From NCBI GenBank assembly GCA_947488625.1, contig CANKZR010000006.1, positions 1 through 64,000 of the forward strand: 64,000 nt of DNA. The letters are read 5' to 3'. Shown here piece after piece: positions 31,461 to 39,752 of this stretch. Source of the DNA: an uncultured Sphingomonadaceae bacterium (GTDB lineage: Bacteria > Pseudomonadota > Alphaproteobacteria > Sphingomonadales > Sphingomonadaceae). Position numbers and translations under genes: made by a program. The notes below the pieces were generated by a model that had not been told where the DNA came from, searched no databases, and was given only the letters and a program-made list of their open reading frames with translations. The stretch's first letter is position 1, and every line of letters starts with the position of its first letter.

Positions 31461-32813
31461 TTGCAAGACCATGGTCACGATCGAACGGGCAATACCGCAG
31501 GCTCCATAACGCTGCTGGGCGGCATCGCCATGGGCACCGGCGTTATGATCGGTGCGGGCATCTTCGCACTCACCGGGCAGATCGCCGAACTTGCCGGCCC
31601 CCTCTTTCCGCTATCCTTTATCGCCGGGGCGCTGGTCACTTCATTGTCGGCCTACAGCTACATCAAGATGTCGAACAAATGGCCCTCATCGGGCGGCATC
31701 GCGATGATTTTGCAAAAAGCATACGGGCCCGGCGTCATCGCCGCATCAGCCTCGCTGCTGATGGCCCTGTCGATGGTTATCAACGAAAGTCTCGTGGCAA
31801 GGACCTTCGCAACATATGCGCTGCGTCCGTTCGATCTCGAGAGCAGCGGATGGCTCGTTTCTCTGGTAGCGCTCGCTCTCATTATCTTTGCCTATTTCGT
31901 CAATGCAGCGGGCAACAAGTCGGTAAGCGGGTTTTCACTTATCATGTCGGCGATCAAGATCGGCGGCATTGCGCTATTTGCAGTAGCTGCGATCTGGGTG
32001 AGCGGTTTTTCATCAGGAGCATTCTCGCAGCCTGTAGCGCTGACCAACGCAGAAGCCCTGGTCGCCTCAGTTGCCTTTTCGATTCTCGCTTTCAAGGGCT
32101 TTACCACGATCACCAATAGTGGCGGCGAAATCGTCGATCCGCACAAGAATGTAGGCCGCACGATCATGATCTCGATTGGCATCTGCATCGTGGTCTATCT
32201 GCTCGTCGCTGTTGCGGTGGGCTCAAGCCTCAGCATCTCCGAGATTATCGAAGCACGCGATTATTCACTGGCGGCGGCGGCGCGCCCGGCGCTTGGCGAT
32301 CTGGGTTTTTATTTCACCGTCGCGATCGCGATCGCCGCGACCACGTCAGGCGTCATCGCGAGTGTTTTTGCGGTGTCGCGGATGCTGACGATGCTGACCG
32401 ATATGAAGATGATCCCGCATAGCCATTTCGGCATGAGCGGCGGGATCCGCAGCCACATGCTGGTCTACACTGTGGTCGTTGCCGGAACGCTGGCCGTATT
32501 GTTCGATCTTTCCCGTATCGCATCGCTGGGTGCCTTCTTCTATCTCGTCATGGACATGCTGGTTCACTGGGGCGTCCTGCGCCACCTGCGCGGGGAAGTC
32601 GGCGCGCGCGCCTCGGTGCTTCTCGCTGCACTCGCAGCCGATGGCGTGGTCCTGGCAGCTTTCACTGTCGCGAAATTGCGCAGCGATCCTGCCGTCGTGG
32701 CCTACGCCGTGATCGGGATCGCCGCCGTTTTTCTTGGCCAATGGTTCTACCTCTCGCGCAATCCCGGCGCACCAGCATCGCCCGAGAACGATGGAACGGA
32801 AGAGGCGAGTTGA
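31461..32813 (+). CDS. APC-family amino acid permease
   Basis: 450-aa transporter with twelve predicted membrane segments. The APC signature is at the start: GGIAMGTGVMIGAGIFALTG (helix 1, unwound Gly-rich segment), then FSILAFKGFTTITNSGGEI in helix 6 and NVGRTI. It starts with TTG at 31461 with AGGGGA upstream. The substrate is unknown; amino acid or amine uptake is typical. The ECF-type promoter makes it a likely member of the metal-stress regulon, where importing cysteine, glutamate or histidine precursors would be sensible. Confidence 0.85.
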   Translation: MQDHGHDRTGNTAGSITLLGGIAMGTGVMIGAGIFALTGQIAELAGPLFPLSFIAGALVTSLSAYSYIKMSNKWPSSGGIAMILQKAYGPGVIAASASLLMALSMVINESLVARTFATYALRPFDLESSGWLVSLVALALIIFAYFVNAAGNKSVSGFSLIMSAIKIGGIALFAVAAIWVSGFSSGAFSQPVALTNAEALVASVAFSILAFKGFTTITNSGGEIVDPHKNVGRTIMISIGICIVVYLLVAVAVGSSLSISEIIEARDYSLAAAARPALGDLGFYFTVAIAIAATTSGVIASVFAVSRMLTMLTDMKMIPHSHFGMSGGIRSHMLVYTVVVAGTLAVLFDLSRIASLGAFFYLVMDMLVHWGVLRHLRGEVGARASVLLAALAADGVVLAAFTVAKLRSDPAVVAYAVIGIAAVFLGQWFYLSRNPGAPASPENDGTEEAS

Positions 32814-32925
32814 CCATGCACTTCCTTTCCAGGTGGGAAGCTCTCGAGGCGGGCTCCACTGCACAACCGTGCCCGGCTTGCGCATTGCCCAGTAGCGCCA
32901 TCACGAAAAACAAACGGAGCGAATT

Positions 32926-33675
32926 ATGACGACCCGAACAGCGACGGTTTACCGCATGGTGATGGAGGATCACGTTTGCCCCTATGGTCTCAAGACGATC
33001 GATCTCCTCAAGCGACAGGGATTCGAGATCGACGACAATCACCTGACAAGCAGGGAAGAGACCGACGCGTTTAAAGACAAGCACGAGGTCGAGACCACGC
33101 CCCAAACCTTTATCGAAGACAGGCGCATCGGTGGCTATGACGATGTGCGCGAATTCTTCGGCAAAAGCCGCTCGCAGCCCAAGGAGGGCGAAACCAGTTA
33201 TCAGCCCGTCATCGCGATTTTCGCGGTAGCTCTGCTGCTCGCGCTCGGGCTGAGCTGGGCGTTCTTCGACAACCTCTTTACCGTGCGCGCGGCAGAGTGG
33301 TTCGTGAGCCTGTCGATGACCTTGCTGGCCGTCCAGAAGCTGCAAGACGTGCGCAGCTTCTCGACAATGTTCCTGAACTACGATCTGCTGGCCAAACGCT
33401 GGGTCCCCTATGGCTTCGTATATCCGTTCGGTGAGGCCGCCGCAGGTATTCTCATGACCGCTGGCGCGCTGACCTGGTTTTCTGCTCCGCTAGCACTGTT
33501 CATCGGGACTATTGGCGCCGTCAGCGTATTCAAGGCGGTCTACATCGATAAGCGCGAGCTCAAATGCGCCTGCGTCGGGGGTAGCAGTAATGTTCCGCTT
33601 GGCTTCGTCTCATTGACCGAGAACCTGTTCATGATGGGCATGGGTCTGTGGATGGGCGCAAAGGCCTTCCTATGA
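32926..33675 (+). CDS. Glutaredoxin-MauE/DoxX fusion membrane protein
   Basis: 249-aa protein. The N-terminal 80 residues form a glutaredoxin-like domain (VCPYG active-site segment near residue 18, TTPQTF cis-proline loop at about 57-62, GGYDDVREFF helix). The C-terminal part is a four-helix MauE/DoxX-type membrane domain, with cysteines at CACVGG near residue 215. In the CxxC position the motif is C-P-Y-G, i.e. a single active-site cysteine. The combination suggests passing thiol electrons across the membrane. It is the first gene of a coupled four-gene operon. Confidence 0.85.
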   Translation: MTTRTATVYRMVMEDHVCPYGLKTIDLLKRQGFEIDDNHLTSREETDAFKDKHEVETTPQTFIEDRRIGGYDDVREFFGKSRSQPKEGETSYQPVIAIFAVALLLALGLSWAFFDNLFTVRAAEWFVSLSMTLLAVQKLQDVRSFSTMFLNYDLLAKRWVPYGFVYPFGEAAAGILMTAGALTWFSAPLALFIGTIGAVSVFKAVYIDKRELKCACVGGSSNVPLGFVSLTENLFMMGMGLWMGAKAFL

Positions 33676-34085
33676 TCATTGCGCTCATTCTTTCCGTCTT
33701 CCTGTTCCTCTTGGCTATCGCCTCACACCTCGCGATCCTTGGTGTCGGCCACCGCCTGCTCGGCCGCAGGCGAGACACGCTGGCCAAACTTGGCGTCTCG
33801 CTGCTCGTCCTCAGTTCGCATTTTCTGGTCGCAATCCTTTTCGCGGTCGGCTTCTGGCTCGGCGCGGAATGGGATCTTGGAGGGTTCGACAAGGCCCCGA
33901 CAATGGACTGGATGGACTACTTTTATTTCTCGCTCATCAACGTGACCACGCTTGGTCTGGGCGACATCTATCCGACCGACCACCTGAGGGTGCTCGCCGG
34001 CATCGAAGCCCTGACAGGCTTCGCACTCATCAGCTGCTCGGCGCAGCTATTCTGGACCATGATGCATGAAGGAGAAAAAGCATGA
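33672..34085 (+). CDS. Two-helix potassium-channel-like protein
   Basis: 137-aa membrane protein. The pore-loop segment INVTTLGLGDIYPTDHLRVLAGIEALTGFALI (about residues 86-117) resembles the selectivity-filter region of Ion_trans_2 channels (TTLGLGD for the usual TTVGYGD). Two membrane helices precede it. The ATG overlaps the stop of the previous gene (ATGA). Real ion conduction is uncertain because the filter is LGLGD rather than VGYGD. Confidence 0.75.
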   Translation: MIIALILSVFLFLLAIASHLAILGVGHRLLGRRRDTLAKLGVSLLVLSSHFLVAILFAVGFWLGAEWDLGGFDKAPTMDWMDYFYFSLINVTTLGLGDIYPTDHLRVLAGIEALTGFALISCSAQLFWTMMHEGEKA

Positions 34086-34609
34086 CTGAGAAGACGCGCC
34101 ACTCGGACAAGGGAGGGGGAGGCAGCTACTGGCGGTTCATGGCCATGGTTTCGACCTCGACCGTGATTATGTTCTTCCTGATGTATGCCAACACCTTCAC
34201 CGTCGACGATATCTTCTGGAGCGAAACCCGCTTCTGGATGATGTTCGTCATGGGCGGAATGATGATGATCGTGATGCTCCTTTTTATGTGGGGCATGTAC
34301 AAGGACCGGACCAAGAACTTTATCATTCTTGGCGTCGGTGCCGTCGTGTTCGCCCTCGCCCTGTGGCTGGTGCGCAGTCAGACCACCGTAGACGATACCG
34401 AATATATGGCCGCGATGATCCCGCATCACTCGATCGCGATCATGACCAGCGAACGCGCAAGTCTGAAGGATCCAAGAGTGCGCGAGCTCGCACAGGCTAT
34501 CATCGTCGCCCAGCGCCGCGAAATCGCCGAGATGAAATATTTGATCGACGACATCGAGCAGAACGGACCGCGAACCGAAGAACGCCTGCCAGAGGAGATG
34601 CAGCAATGA
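34082..34609 (+). CDS. DUF305 membrane protein
   Basis: 175-aa protein with three N-terminal membrane segments (about 17-36, 48-72, 76-97; the second very Met-rich) and a C-terminal DUF305 domain with MAAMIPHHSIAIMTSERASL (residues 108-127) and the helical EIAEMKYLIDDI. The HH pair and methionines of DUF305 proteins may bind copper. It overlaps the channel gene (ATGA) and the lipoprotein gene that follows. Confidence 0.85.
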   Translation: MTEKTRHSDKGGGGSYWRFMAMVSTSTVIMFFLMYANTFTVDDIFWSETRFWMMFVMGGMMMIVMLLFMWGMYKDRTKNFIILGVGAVVFALALWLVRSQTTVDDTEYMAAMIPHHSIAIMTSERASLKDPRVRELAQAIIVAQRREIAEMKYLIDDIEQNGPRTEERLPEEMQQ

Positions 34610-35094
34610 AAAACTTCGCGCTTATAGCGGCCATCGCATTGCCGCTCGCCGCCTGCAATTCCAACACCGCCCCGGGCAATGACCGCGAGGCACAGCTAGA
34701 CCCGCCCGCAACCGCAGCCCCCATTGAGGATGCCGCCACTGCTCTGGCAAATGTCAGCCCCGGCCTGATGCTTCCCGAAACCATGAATGGCGCAGATATC
34801 GCTGCACTGGGCGCGCAAAATTCCTGTCAGTTTCGTCTGACCGAAATTGCCTTCCCGTCCTTCGTCTACGACGATAGCGGCCAGGGTGCGGTCAAGATCA
34901 ACGGTACCCTTATTCCGGTCACTGCCGATGGCCCGGACAGTTATTCGAACGGCGAGCTTCGCATCAAGACGCGCATGCTGGATGATGAAGGCGATGCGGG
35001 CCTGCAGATGCAGGAGATGATCGTGGCTGCGCCAAGAGCCAAGGATGAATTCGGCTTCTGGGGCTATACCACCTGTCCCAGCGGCGGAGCCTGA
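34606..35094 (+). CDS. Putative lipoprotein
   Basis: 162-aa protein with a lipoprotein signal (LPLAAC, Cys17), a low-complexity Ala/Pro/Asp linker, then a compact domain with ALGAQNSCQFRLTEIAFPSFVYD and WGYTTCPSGGA. Two cysteines could form a disulfide. I do not recognise a named family. Its start overlaps the DUF305 stop by four bases. A strong hairpin follows the gene and ends the four-gene operon. Confidence 0.7.
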   Translation: MKNFALIAAIALPLAACNSNTAPGNDREAQLDPPATAAPIEDAATALANVSPGLMLPETMNGADIAALGAQNSCQFRLTEIAFPSFVYDDSGQGAVKINGTLIPVTADGPDSYSNGELRIKTRMLDDEGDAGLQMQEMIVAAPRAKDEFGFWGYTTCPSGGA

Positions 35095-35102
35095 TTGAAG
35101 CA

Positions 35103-35138
35103 GGGCGCACGGTCGAGTGATGGCTCACCCGTGCGCCC
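35103..35138 (+). terminator. Hairpin terminator after the Grx-MauE/DUF305 operon
   Basis: GGGCGCACGG pairs perfectly with CCGTGCGCCC around a 16-base loop. TTTTTCTT follows 12 bases later. It lies 8 bases after the lipoprotein stop. Confidence 0.6.
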
Positions 35139-35188
35139 GCTAAAGCTGATTTTTCTTGCAGACATCATTTCTGAAAAGGAGCGATCCC

Positions 35189-35893
35189 ATGCCCGATACC
35201 AGGCCGATTGCTGTCTTCGGTGCCGGCGGTAAAGCAGGCACCGAGCTTTTGAAGCATGCCTTTGGCCGTGACGTACCGATCCGCGCCTTTGAACACAATC
35301 TGCCCGAGCCGAGCGAGCGTATAGGCGAGTTCGAATATATCGACTGCGATGTTCTGTCGGATGATTTCGCACAGCAGCTCGATGGATGCCGCGCGGTGAT
35401 TTCCACTCTCGGTGTCGGGTTTGGTCCAAGCAATGCCATCGATCCGCCACCGCTTTATACCGAAGGAACGCGGAATCTGCTCGAAGCGATGAAGCAAACC
35501 GACATAGACCGAATTGCCGTGATCTCCGCAGCGTTCGTGGAACACCAGTCGAGCGTTCCTGCCTGGTTTGAGCTGACGGCCAAGCCTGCACTGTTCAACA
35601 TCCTGGAACAGATGCGTGCAATGGAGGCGATGCTGAGTGACGCTCCGGATGTCAGATGGACTGCTGCGCGGCCCGGCTGGTTGCTTGACGAACCCTATAC
35701 CGGCGAAGCGGTGATTACCGACGAACGTCTGGCAGATGGTTGCTTTAGATGCCGTCATGCGGATCTTGCAGCAAGCCTTCTCGAGTTTGTACTCGAAGAC
35801 ACCTGGATCAACGCAAAGCCTGCCATCGGTCGGCCCGAAAACGAGAGCTTGGAGAGCCCTGCCGCCATCAAAGCCGAGCTGGGGATCGATTAA
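35189..35893 (+). CDS. NAD(P)-binding oxidoreductase (SDR/NmrA-like)
   Basis: 234-aa Rossmann-fold protein starting PIAVFGAGGKAGTELLKHAF, with the GxGGxxG nucleotide-binding motif (residues 9-15). Later segments DGCRAVISTLGVGFGP and RIAVISAAFVEHQ are typical of atypical short-chain dehydrogenases (NmrA/BVR-B-like). The substrate is unknown. ATG 35189 has AAAGGAG upstream. It precedes the rhodanese-hydrolase gene by 71 bases and may share its transcript. Confidence 0.8.
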   Translation: MPDTRPIAVFGAGGKAGTELLKHAFGRDVPIRAFEHNLPEPSERIGEFEYIDCDVLSDDFAQQLDGCRAVISTLGVGFGPSNAIDPPPLYTEGTRNLLEAMKQTDIDRIAVISAAFVEHQSSVPAWFELTAKPALFNILEQMRAMEAMLSDAPDVRWTAARPGWLLDEPYTGEAVITDERLADGCFRCRHADLAASLLEFVLEDTWINAKPAIGRPENESLESPAAIKAELGID

Positions 35894-35964
35894 GCCTGGT
35901 ACCAACGATTGAGGCTCAATCGGCCTGAACATCACAAATTTCGAGTAGGACACAAGGAAGCCGT

Positions 35965-37317
35965 ATGTATTTCGAGACGATCAAGACCCCGGGTCTTTCG
36001 CAACTTTCCTACATTATCGGTGCCGGCGGGCAGGCTGCGGTCATAGATCCGCGCCGAGACTGCGAAGTCTATGTCGACAAGGCCCGCGCCGAAGGACTGG
36101 AGATCACCCATATCTTCGAGACCCATCGCAATGAGGACCTCATCAGCGGATCGCCGATCCTTTCCGAAATGACCGGCGCGAGGGTCTATCACGGGCCCAA
36201 TCCAGCAGGCGAAGTCGTGTTTGCCGAGACTGCGCGCGAAGGCGATTGCTTTGAACTGGGACAACTGAGAATCGAAGTGCTCGAAACGCCCGGTCACACT
36301 GACGACCATCTCGCCTTTGTTATCCATGACAGCGAATATTCCGAAGGACCGGTTGGCGTCTTCACCGGCGATGCGCTGTTTGTCGGCGATGTCGGGCGAA
36401 CCGATTTCTATCCCGAACGCAAGGAGGAAGTTGCCGGGCTGCTGTACGATTCCCTGCAAAAGATTTGCCGTCTCGGAGACCAGGCAATCATTTACCCGGC
36501 GCATGGCGCGGGTTCGGTCTGCGGATCGGGTATGGCGGACCGGGAATTCTCCACGGTCGGCCACGAGCGCCGCAACAATCCGCGCCTGCGCATCTTTGAT
36601 CGCGACGAGTTCATTCAGGCGAAAATTGCAGAGCACCATTACCAGCCGCCGTATTTCCGGTTGATGGAGCGGCTTAATCTGGAAGGCGCAGATGCTGCGC
36701 CGCGCATCATGCGCCCCCGCCGGATGGGGCTCCAGCAAATTACCAAGAGCGGCGCTGACCACCTGATCGACGTTCGTGAACCGCTTGGCTATGCCGGCGG
36801 CCACCTGCCGGGCGCGATGTGCCTTCCGGTGGGAATGATCCCGGCTTTCGCCGGGTGGTTCATCACCGAGGGCGAGACGATAGCGCTGGTCGCCTCCGAA
36901 GAAGACCAGCTTGCCGAGGCGATGGCGCATCTGGTGCGCATCGGTTTTGACAACATCATTGGTGGTTACGTGGGCGTCGTTCCTGCAGCTGCACAGGGCG
37001 CGGCGATGCGCAGCGTTCCCATGATCAACACCGATGAAGTCGCGCAAAGACTCGACCAGAACGGCGGCCAATGGACCTTGCTCGATGTGCGTGATCTCGA
37101 GGAGCGCCAGCAAACCAGTATCGATGGCTCAGAACATATCTACGTCGGCGAGCTGAATACCCGCTGGAAAGAGCTAAAGCAGGATCATCACTACACGCTG
37201 ATGTGCGCCAGCGGGATGCGCGCGAGCGTTGCTGCGGGCTGGCTGGCCAGCAAGGGTTTCGAGCACCTCGACATCTATCTTGGTTCCATGGGGGCGTGGA
37301 AGAACGCGTCCGGCTGA
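35965..37317 (+). CDS. MBL-fold/rhodanese fusion, persulfide-dioxygenase-like
   Basis: 450-aa protein: an N-terminal metallo-beta-lactamase-fold domain (1-240) and two rhodanese domains. The canonical THxHxDH is replaced by THRNEDL (residues 53-59), so two ligands of the second metal site are lost. The three iron ligands of ETHE1-type persulfide dioxygenase have counterparts: H54, the His in ETPGHTDD and the Asp in FTGDALF. The first rhodanese (about 245-340) lacks a catalytic cysteine. The second has it in LMCASGMRAS. The likely role is oxidation or transfer of persulfide sulfur. Confidence 0.8.
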   Translation: MYFETIKTPGLSQLSYIIGAGGQAAVIDPRRDCEVYVDKARAEGLEITHIFETHRNEDLISGSPILSEMTGARVYHGPNPAGEVVFAETAREGDCFELGQLRIEVLETPGHTDDHLAFVIHDSEYSEGPVGVFTGDALFVGDVGRTDFYPERKEEVAGLLYDSLQKICRLGDQAIIYPAHGAGSVCGSGMADREFSTVGHERRNNPRLRIFDRDEFIQAKIAEHHYQPPYFRLMERLNLEGADAAPRIMRPRRMGLQQITKSGADHLIDVREPLGYAGGHLPGAMCLPVGMIPAFAGWFITEGETIALVASEEDQLAEAMAHLVRIGFDNIIGGYVGVVPAAAQGAAMRSVPMINTDEVAQRLDQNGGQWTLLDVRDLEERQQTSIDGSEHIYVGELNTRWKELKQDHHYTLMCASGMRASVAAGWLASKGFEHLDIYLGSMGAWKNASG

Positions 37318-37409
37318 AGCGCGTAGCTTGAAGCGCGAAACTCTTGCAAAGCACGTCAAAATCTTTTGCGAGATTTTGCTCGTATGTGGCGGGTCAGCGT
37401 GCTCGTCGC

Positions 37410-37856
37410 TCAACTAGCGGCGCGACCGAGCGCCGTATCCATTGAATGACTTCCTGGTCCGCGAACGAAGACAAATGCCAGCGCCCCCAGGATAGCGATA
37501 TTCTTGAGTAGAGGGCCTGTGTGGCCAGGGGCGATATGGATCGCGAAAGTTATCGGAACGAGAGTGAGAAATAGCGCGGTGCATGAGAGCCGAGTCATCC
37601 ACCCCAAGGCCAGCGATGTGCCTGCACCGATGAACACCAAGCCAGACAGCCACAAAAGGATGGACGCATCACCAATTAAAACAACATGATCTTTCCATGG
37701 CGACAATGCCATCCGGTCAAGCATATATTCATGCGCAAGAAAATGCCCCACTCCGCCGATGACGAATATGAGGCTCAAAGAGAGGCGGAAGACCGGATCG
37801 ATCAATCGCACTTTTGTGGCCCATGTCGCTAGGTTGTTTTCGACATTCCGGATCAT
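37410..37856 (-). CDS. DoxX-family membrane protein
   Basis: 148-aa protein with four membrane segments and the DoxX features IFVIGGVGHFLAHEY and LVFIGAGTSLALGW. I chose ATG 37856, with GGAGGG upstream. It is the last gene of the minus-strand sulfide operon (Blh-type, MBL, DoxX). DoxX proteins are linked to thiosulfate or thiol redox systems. The 8-bp dyad CAAAATCT/AGATTTTG at 37357-37378 lies beyond the stop and may help termination. Confidence 0.8.
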   Translation of the reverse strand: MIRNVENNLATWATKVRLIDPVFRLSLSLIFVIGGVGHFLAHEYMLDRMALSPWKDHVVLIGDASILLWLSGLVFIGAGTSLALGWMTRLSCTALFLTLVPITFAIHIAPGHTGPLLKNIAILGALAFVFVRGPGSHSMDTALGRAAS

Positions 37857-37897
37857 AATGTACCCTCCACCCTCAGGTTGATGCATCGACGGCAAAC

Positions 37898-38806
37898 TTA
37901 CTGGGTGCGTGGACCTGTTTCTTCGGGCGGTGTTTGCGGTTCACCCAAAACGTTGACCGGCAGTTTCAGATAGATCGTGCCGTTTTCTTCTGCGCCAGGC
38001 ATGTTCCCACCACGAATGTTGATCTGGATTGATGGCAGGATGAGACGTGGCATACCCAGCTGTTCGTCGCGCTCCTCTCGCATGGCCACAAATGCATCCT
38101 CGCCGATCCCGGCGTGGACATGGATGTTGCTGTGCTTTTGGTCTTGTACCGTAGTTTCCCACCGATGCTCCGAGCGGCCTTCCGGTAGGTAGTCGTGACA
38201 CATAAACAGCCGCGTCTCGCCTGGTAGCTCGAAGATCCGGCGAATAGAGCGATAGAGCGTACGTGCATCGCCGCCGGGAAAGTCGGCGCGCGCCGTGCCG
38301 TAATCGGGCATGAACAGCGTATCGCCGACAAAGGCGGCATCGCCGATAACATAAGTCATGCACGCGGGCGTATGTCCCGGCGTATGGAGTGCCCGAGCCG
38401 ATATGGTGCCCAGGTCGAAGCTGTCATTATCGGCAAACAAATGGTCGAACTGGCGCCCATCGCGCGGCAGGTCCACCCCGGCATTGAAGATCGGACCGAA
38501 GGTATTCTGCGTGACGGTGATCTGGCTGCCGATAGCGAGTCTGCCGCCTAGCGCGCTGCGAATGTAAGGTGCGGCGGACAGGTGATCGGCATGGACATGG
38601 GTTTCCAGTATCCACTCACATTTGAAACCCTTCTCCCGGACGAAATCGATCACCTTATCGGCGGACTTTGTCGCGGTTCGTGCCGCTGCGGCATCGAAAT
38701 CGAGCACCGGATCGATCACCGCGCACACCTTGGCCGCGGGATCGGACACGACATAGGTCACCGTATTGGTATTTGTGTCGAAAAATGCCTCTACGTCAGG
38801 TTTCAT
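37898..38806 (-). CDS. MBL-fold hydrolase/persulfide dioxygenase-like
   Basis: 302-aa metallo-beta-lactamase-fold enzyme with the full motif ETHVHADHLSAA (about 66-77), TPGHTPACMTY, GDAAFVGDTLFMPDYGTARADFPGG and FMCHDYLPEGR, which are the features of BigR-associated MBL (Blh-type) and ETHE1-like persulfide dioxygenases. I chose ATG 38806; the 33 codons upstream show no ribosome site and lie outside the fold. It sits between the Blh-type phosphatase-like gene and DoxX. Confidence 0.88.
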   Translation of the reverse strand: MKPDVEAFFDTNTNTVTYVVSDPAAKVCAVIDPVLDFDAAAARTATKSADKVIDFVREKGFKCEWILETHVHADHLSAAPYIRSALGGRLAIGSQITVTQNTFGPIFNAGVDLPRDGRQFDHLFADNDSFDLGTISARALHTPGHTPACMTYVIGDAAFVGDTLFMPDYGTARADFPGGDARTLYRSIRRIFELPGETRLFMCHDYLPEGRSEHRWETTVQDQKHSNIHVHAGIGEDAFVAMREERDEQLGMPRLILPSIQINIRGGNMPGAEENGTIYLKLPVNVLGEPQTPPEETGPRTQ

Positions 38807-38849
38807 CGAAAGCTCTTTTTGTATGCAGGTTGAAGGCGGGTCGGAGTGA

Positions 38850-39302
38850 TCAGTCCTGCGCTCGGTCGACGTAATTACGGACAAAATCTTCCAGCGCCGG
38901 TTCATCGCAAACGAAGCCCATATCCGCCGCTTGCTGCAGCGTCGCGTCGCCGCCCATTCCCTGTTGCGCCGCCAGATGCATCATTGTGAAGGCCCCTGCG
39001 CGCTTGCCCGAAGCGCAATGGACCAGCACCGGCTTCGGGAGCGCTTCGACGCTGGCCCTGAATTCATCGACGAGTTCATCCGACATGGCGCCGCCCGCCA
39101 CCGGCAGGTGACGATATTCGAGGCCAAGCGATGCCACAACTTCACCTTCCCGGTCCGGGGCGATTGGCTGATCCGCCTCATCCTGGCAGCGCAGGTTGAC
39201 GACGGCTTTGTAACCATCCTCCGCCAAGGCGCGCAGGTCGCTCTCGGAAGGCGGAGCAGCCGAGACGGCGAAACTGTCGTTGAGGGTCTTGATGTGGGTC
39301 AT
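38850..39302 (-). CDS. Blh-type phosphatase-like protein (DUF442)
   Basis: 150-aa protein of the dual-specificity-phosphatase-like fold with the P-loop VHCASGKRAGA (Cys at about residue 96, CX5R). It matches the N-terminal half of Blh (beta-lactamase hydrolase-like) proteins from sulfide operons; here the MBL half is the separate next gene. It may carry sulfur on its cysteine like a sulfurtransferase. It is divergent from the ArsR-type repressor gene and is likely the first gene of the operon that the repressor controls. Confidence 0.82.
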   Translation of the reverse strand: MTHIKTLNDSFAVSAAPPSESDLRALAEDGYKAVVNLRCQDEADQPIAPDREGEVVASLGLEYRHLPVAGGAMSDELVDEFRASVEALPKPVLVHCASGKRAGAFTMMHLAAQQGMGGDATLQQAADMGFVCDEPALEDFVRNYVDRAQD

Positions 39303-39372
39303 AAGGAATATCCTGGATCTGGTTCAAAGCTCCCGGCCCGCAATAGCGCGGCGGCAGATTACGATTGACTTT

Positions 39373-39392
39373 ATATGCACACCTTCGCATAT
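39373..39392. promoter_or_regulatory. Candidate operator for the BigR-like repressor
   Basis: Perfect 6-bp inverted repeat ATATGC-N8-GCATAT in an AT-rich stretch of the divergent intergenic region, with a third ATATGC at 39391-39396. It lies 8 bases before the repressor ATG and 70 bases from the divergent Blh-type start, as expected for a shared operator. Confidence 0.5.
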
Positions 39393-39400
39393 ATGCAAGT

Positions 39401-39733
39401 ATGCAAGCCGAAGATATTCGCAAACAAGCCGAAAAGGCGGTGACCCTGTTCAAGGCATTGGGCAGCCACAACCGCCTGATGATCGCCTGCCAGCTTGTGG
39501 AGGGCGAGCGCAGCGTGGGCGAGCTGGCCAATTTGCTGGAGATCGGTGAAACCGTCGTCTCGCAGCATCTTTCGCTGATGCGCAAGGACGGTTTGGTCGC
39601 AGCGCGGCGAGACGGTCGCTCAATCCACTATTCCCTGTCCGGCGATGCGACACGGCGTGTGCTGGAAACGCTTTACGCCATCTATTGCAGTCCGGACGGC
39701 GAAGCCGGCAGCGGACCCGGCGAGACAAGTTAA
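39401..39733 (+). CDS. BigR/SqrR-like ArsR-family persulfide-sensing repressor
   Basis: 110-aa winged-helix repressor: FKALGSHNRLMIACQLVEGERSVGELANLLEIGETVVSQHLSLMRKDGLVAARRDGRSIHYSL. It carries two cysteines, C30 and C96, 66 residues apart, the same spacing as C42/C108 of BigR and C41/C107 of SqrR, which form the (per)sulfide-responsive link. ATG 39401 follows a candidate operator; the longer frame from 39365 crosses it. It controls, by inference, the divergent Blh-MBL-DoxX operon and the downstream TauE gene. Confidence 0.88.
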   Translation: MQAEDIRKQAEKAVTLFKALGSHNRLMIACQLVEGERSVGELANLLEIGETVVSQHLSLMRKDGLVAARRDGRSIHYSLSGDATRRVLETLYAIYCSPDGEAGSGPGETS

Positions 39734-39752
39734 TGACGGCTGCGCCCGCCTG

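Noticed and set aside
35932-37113. 393-aa minus-strand open frame
   Set aside because: Antisense to the MBL-rhodanese gene, whose motifs are clear.
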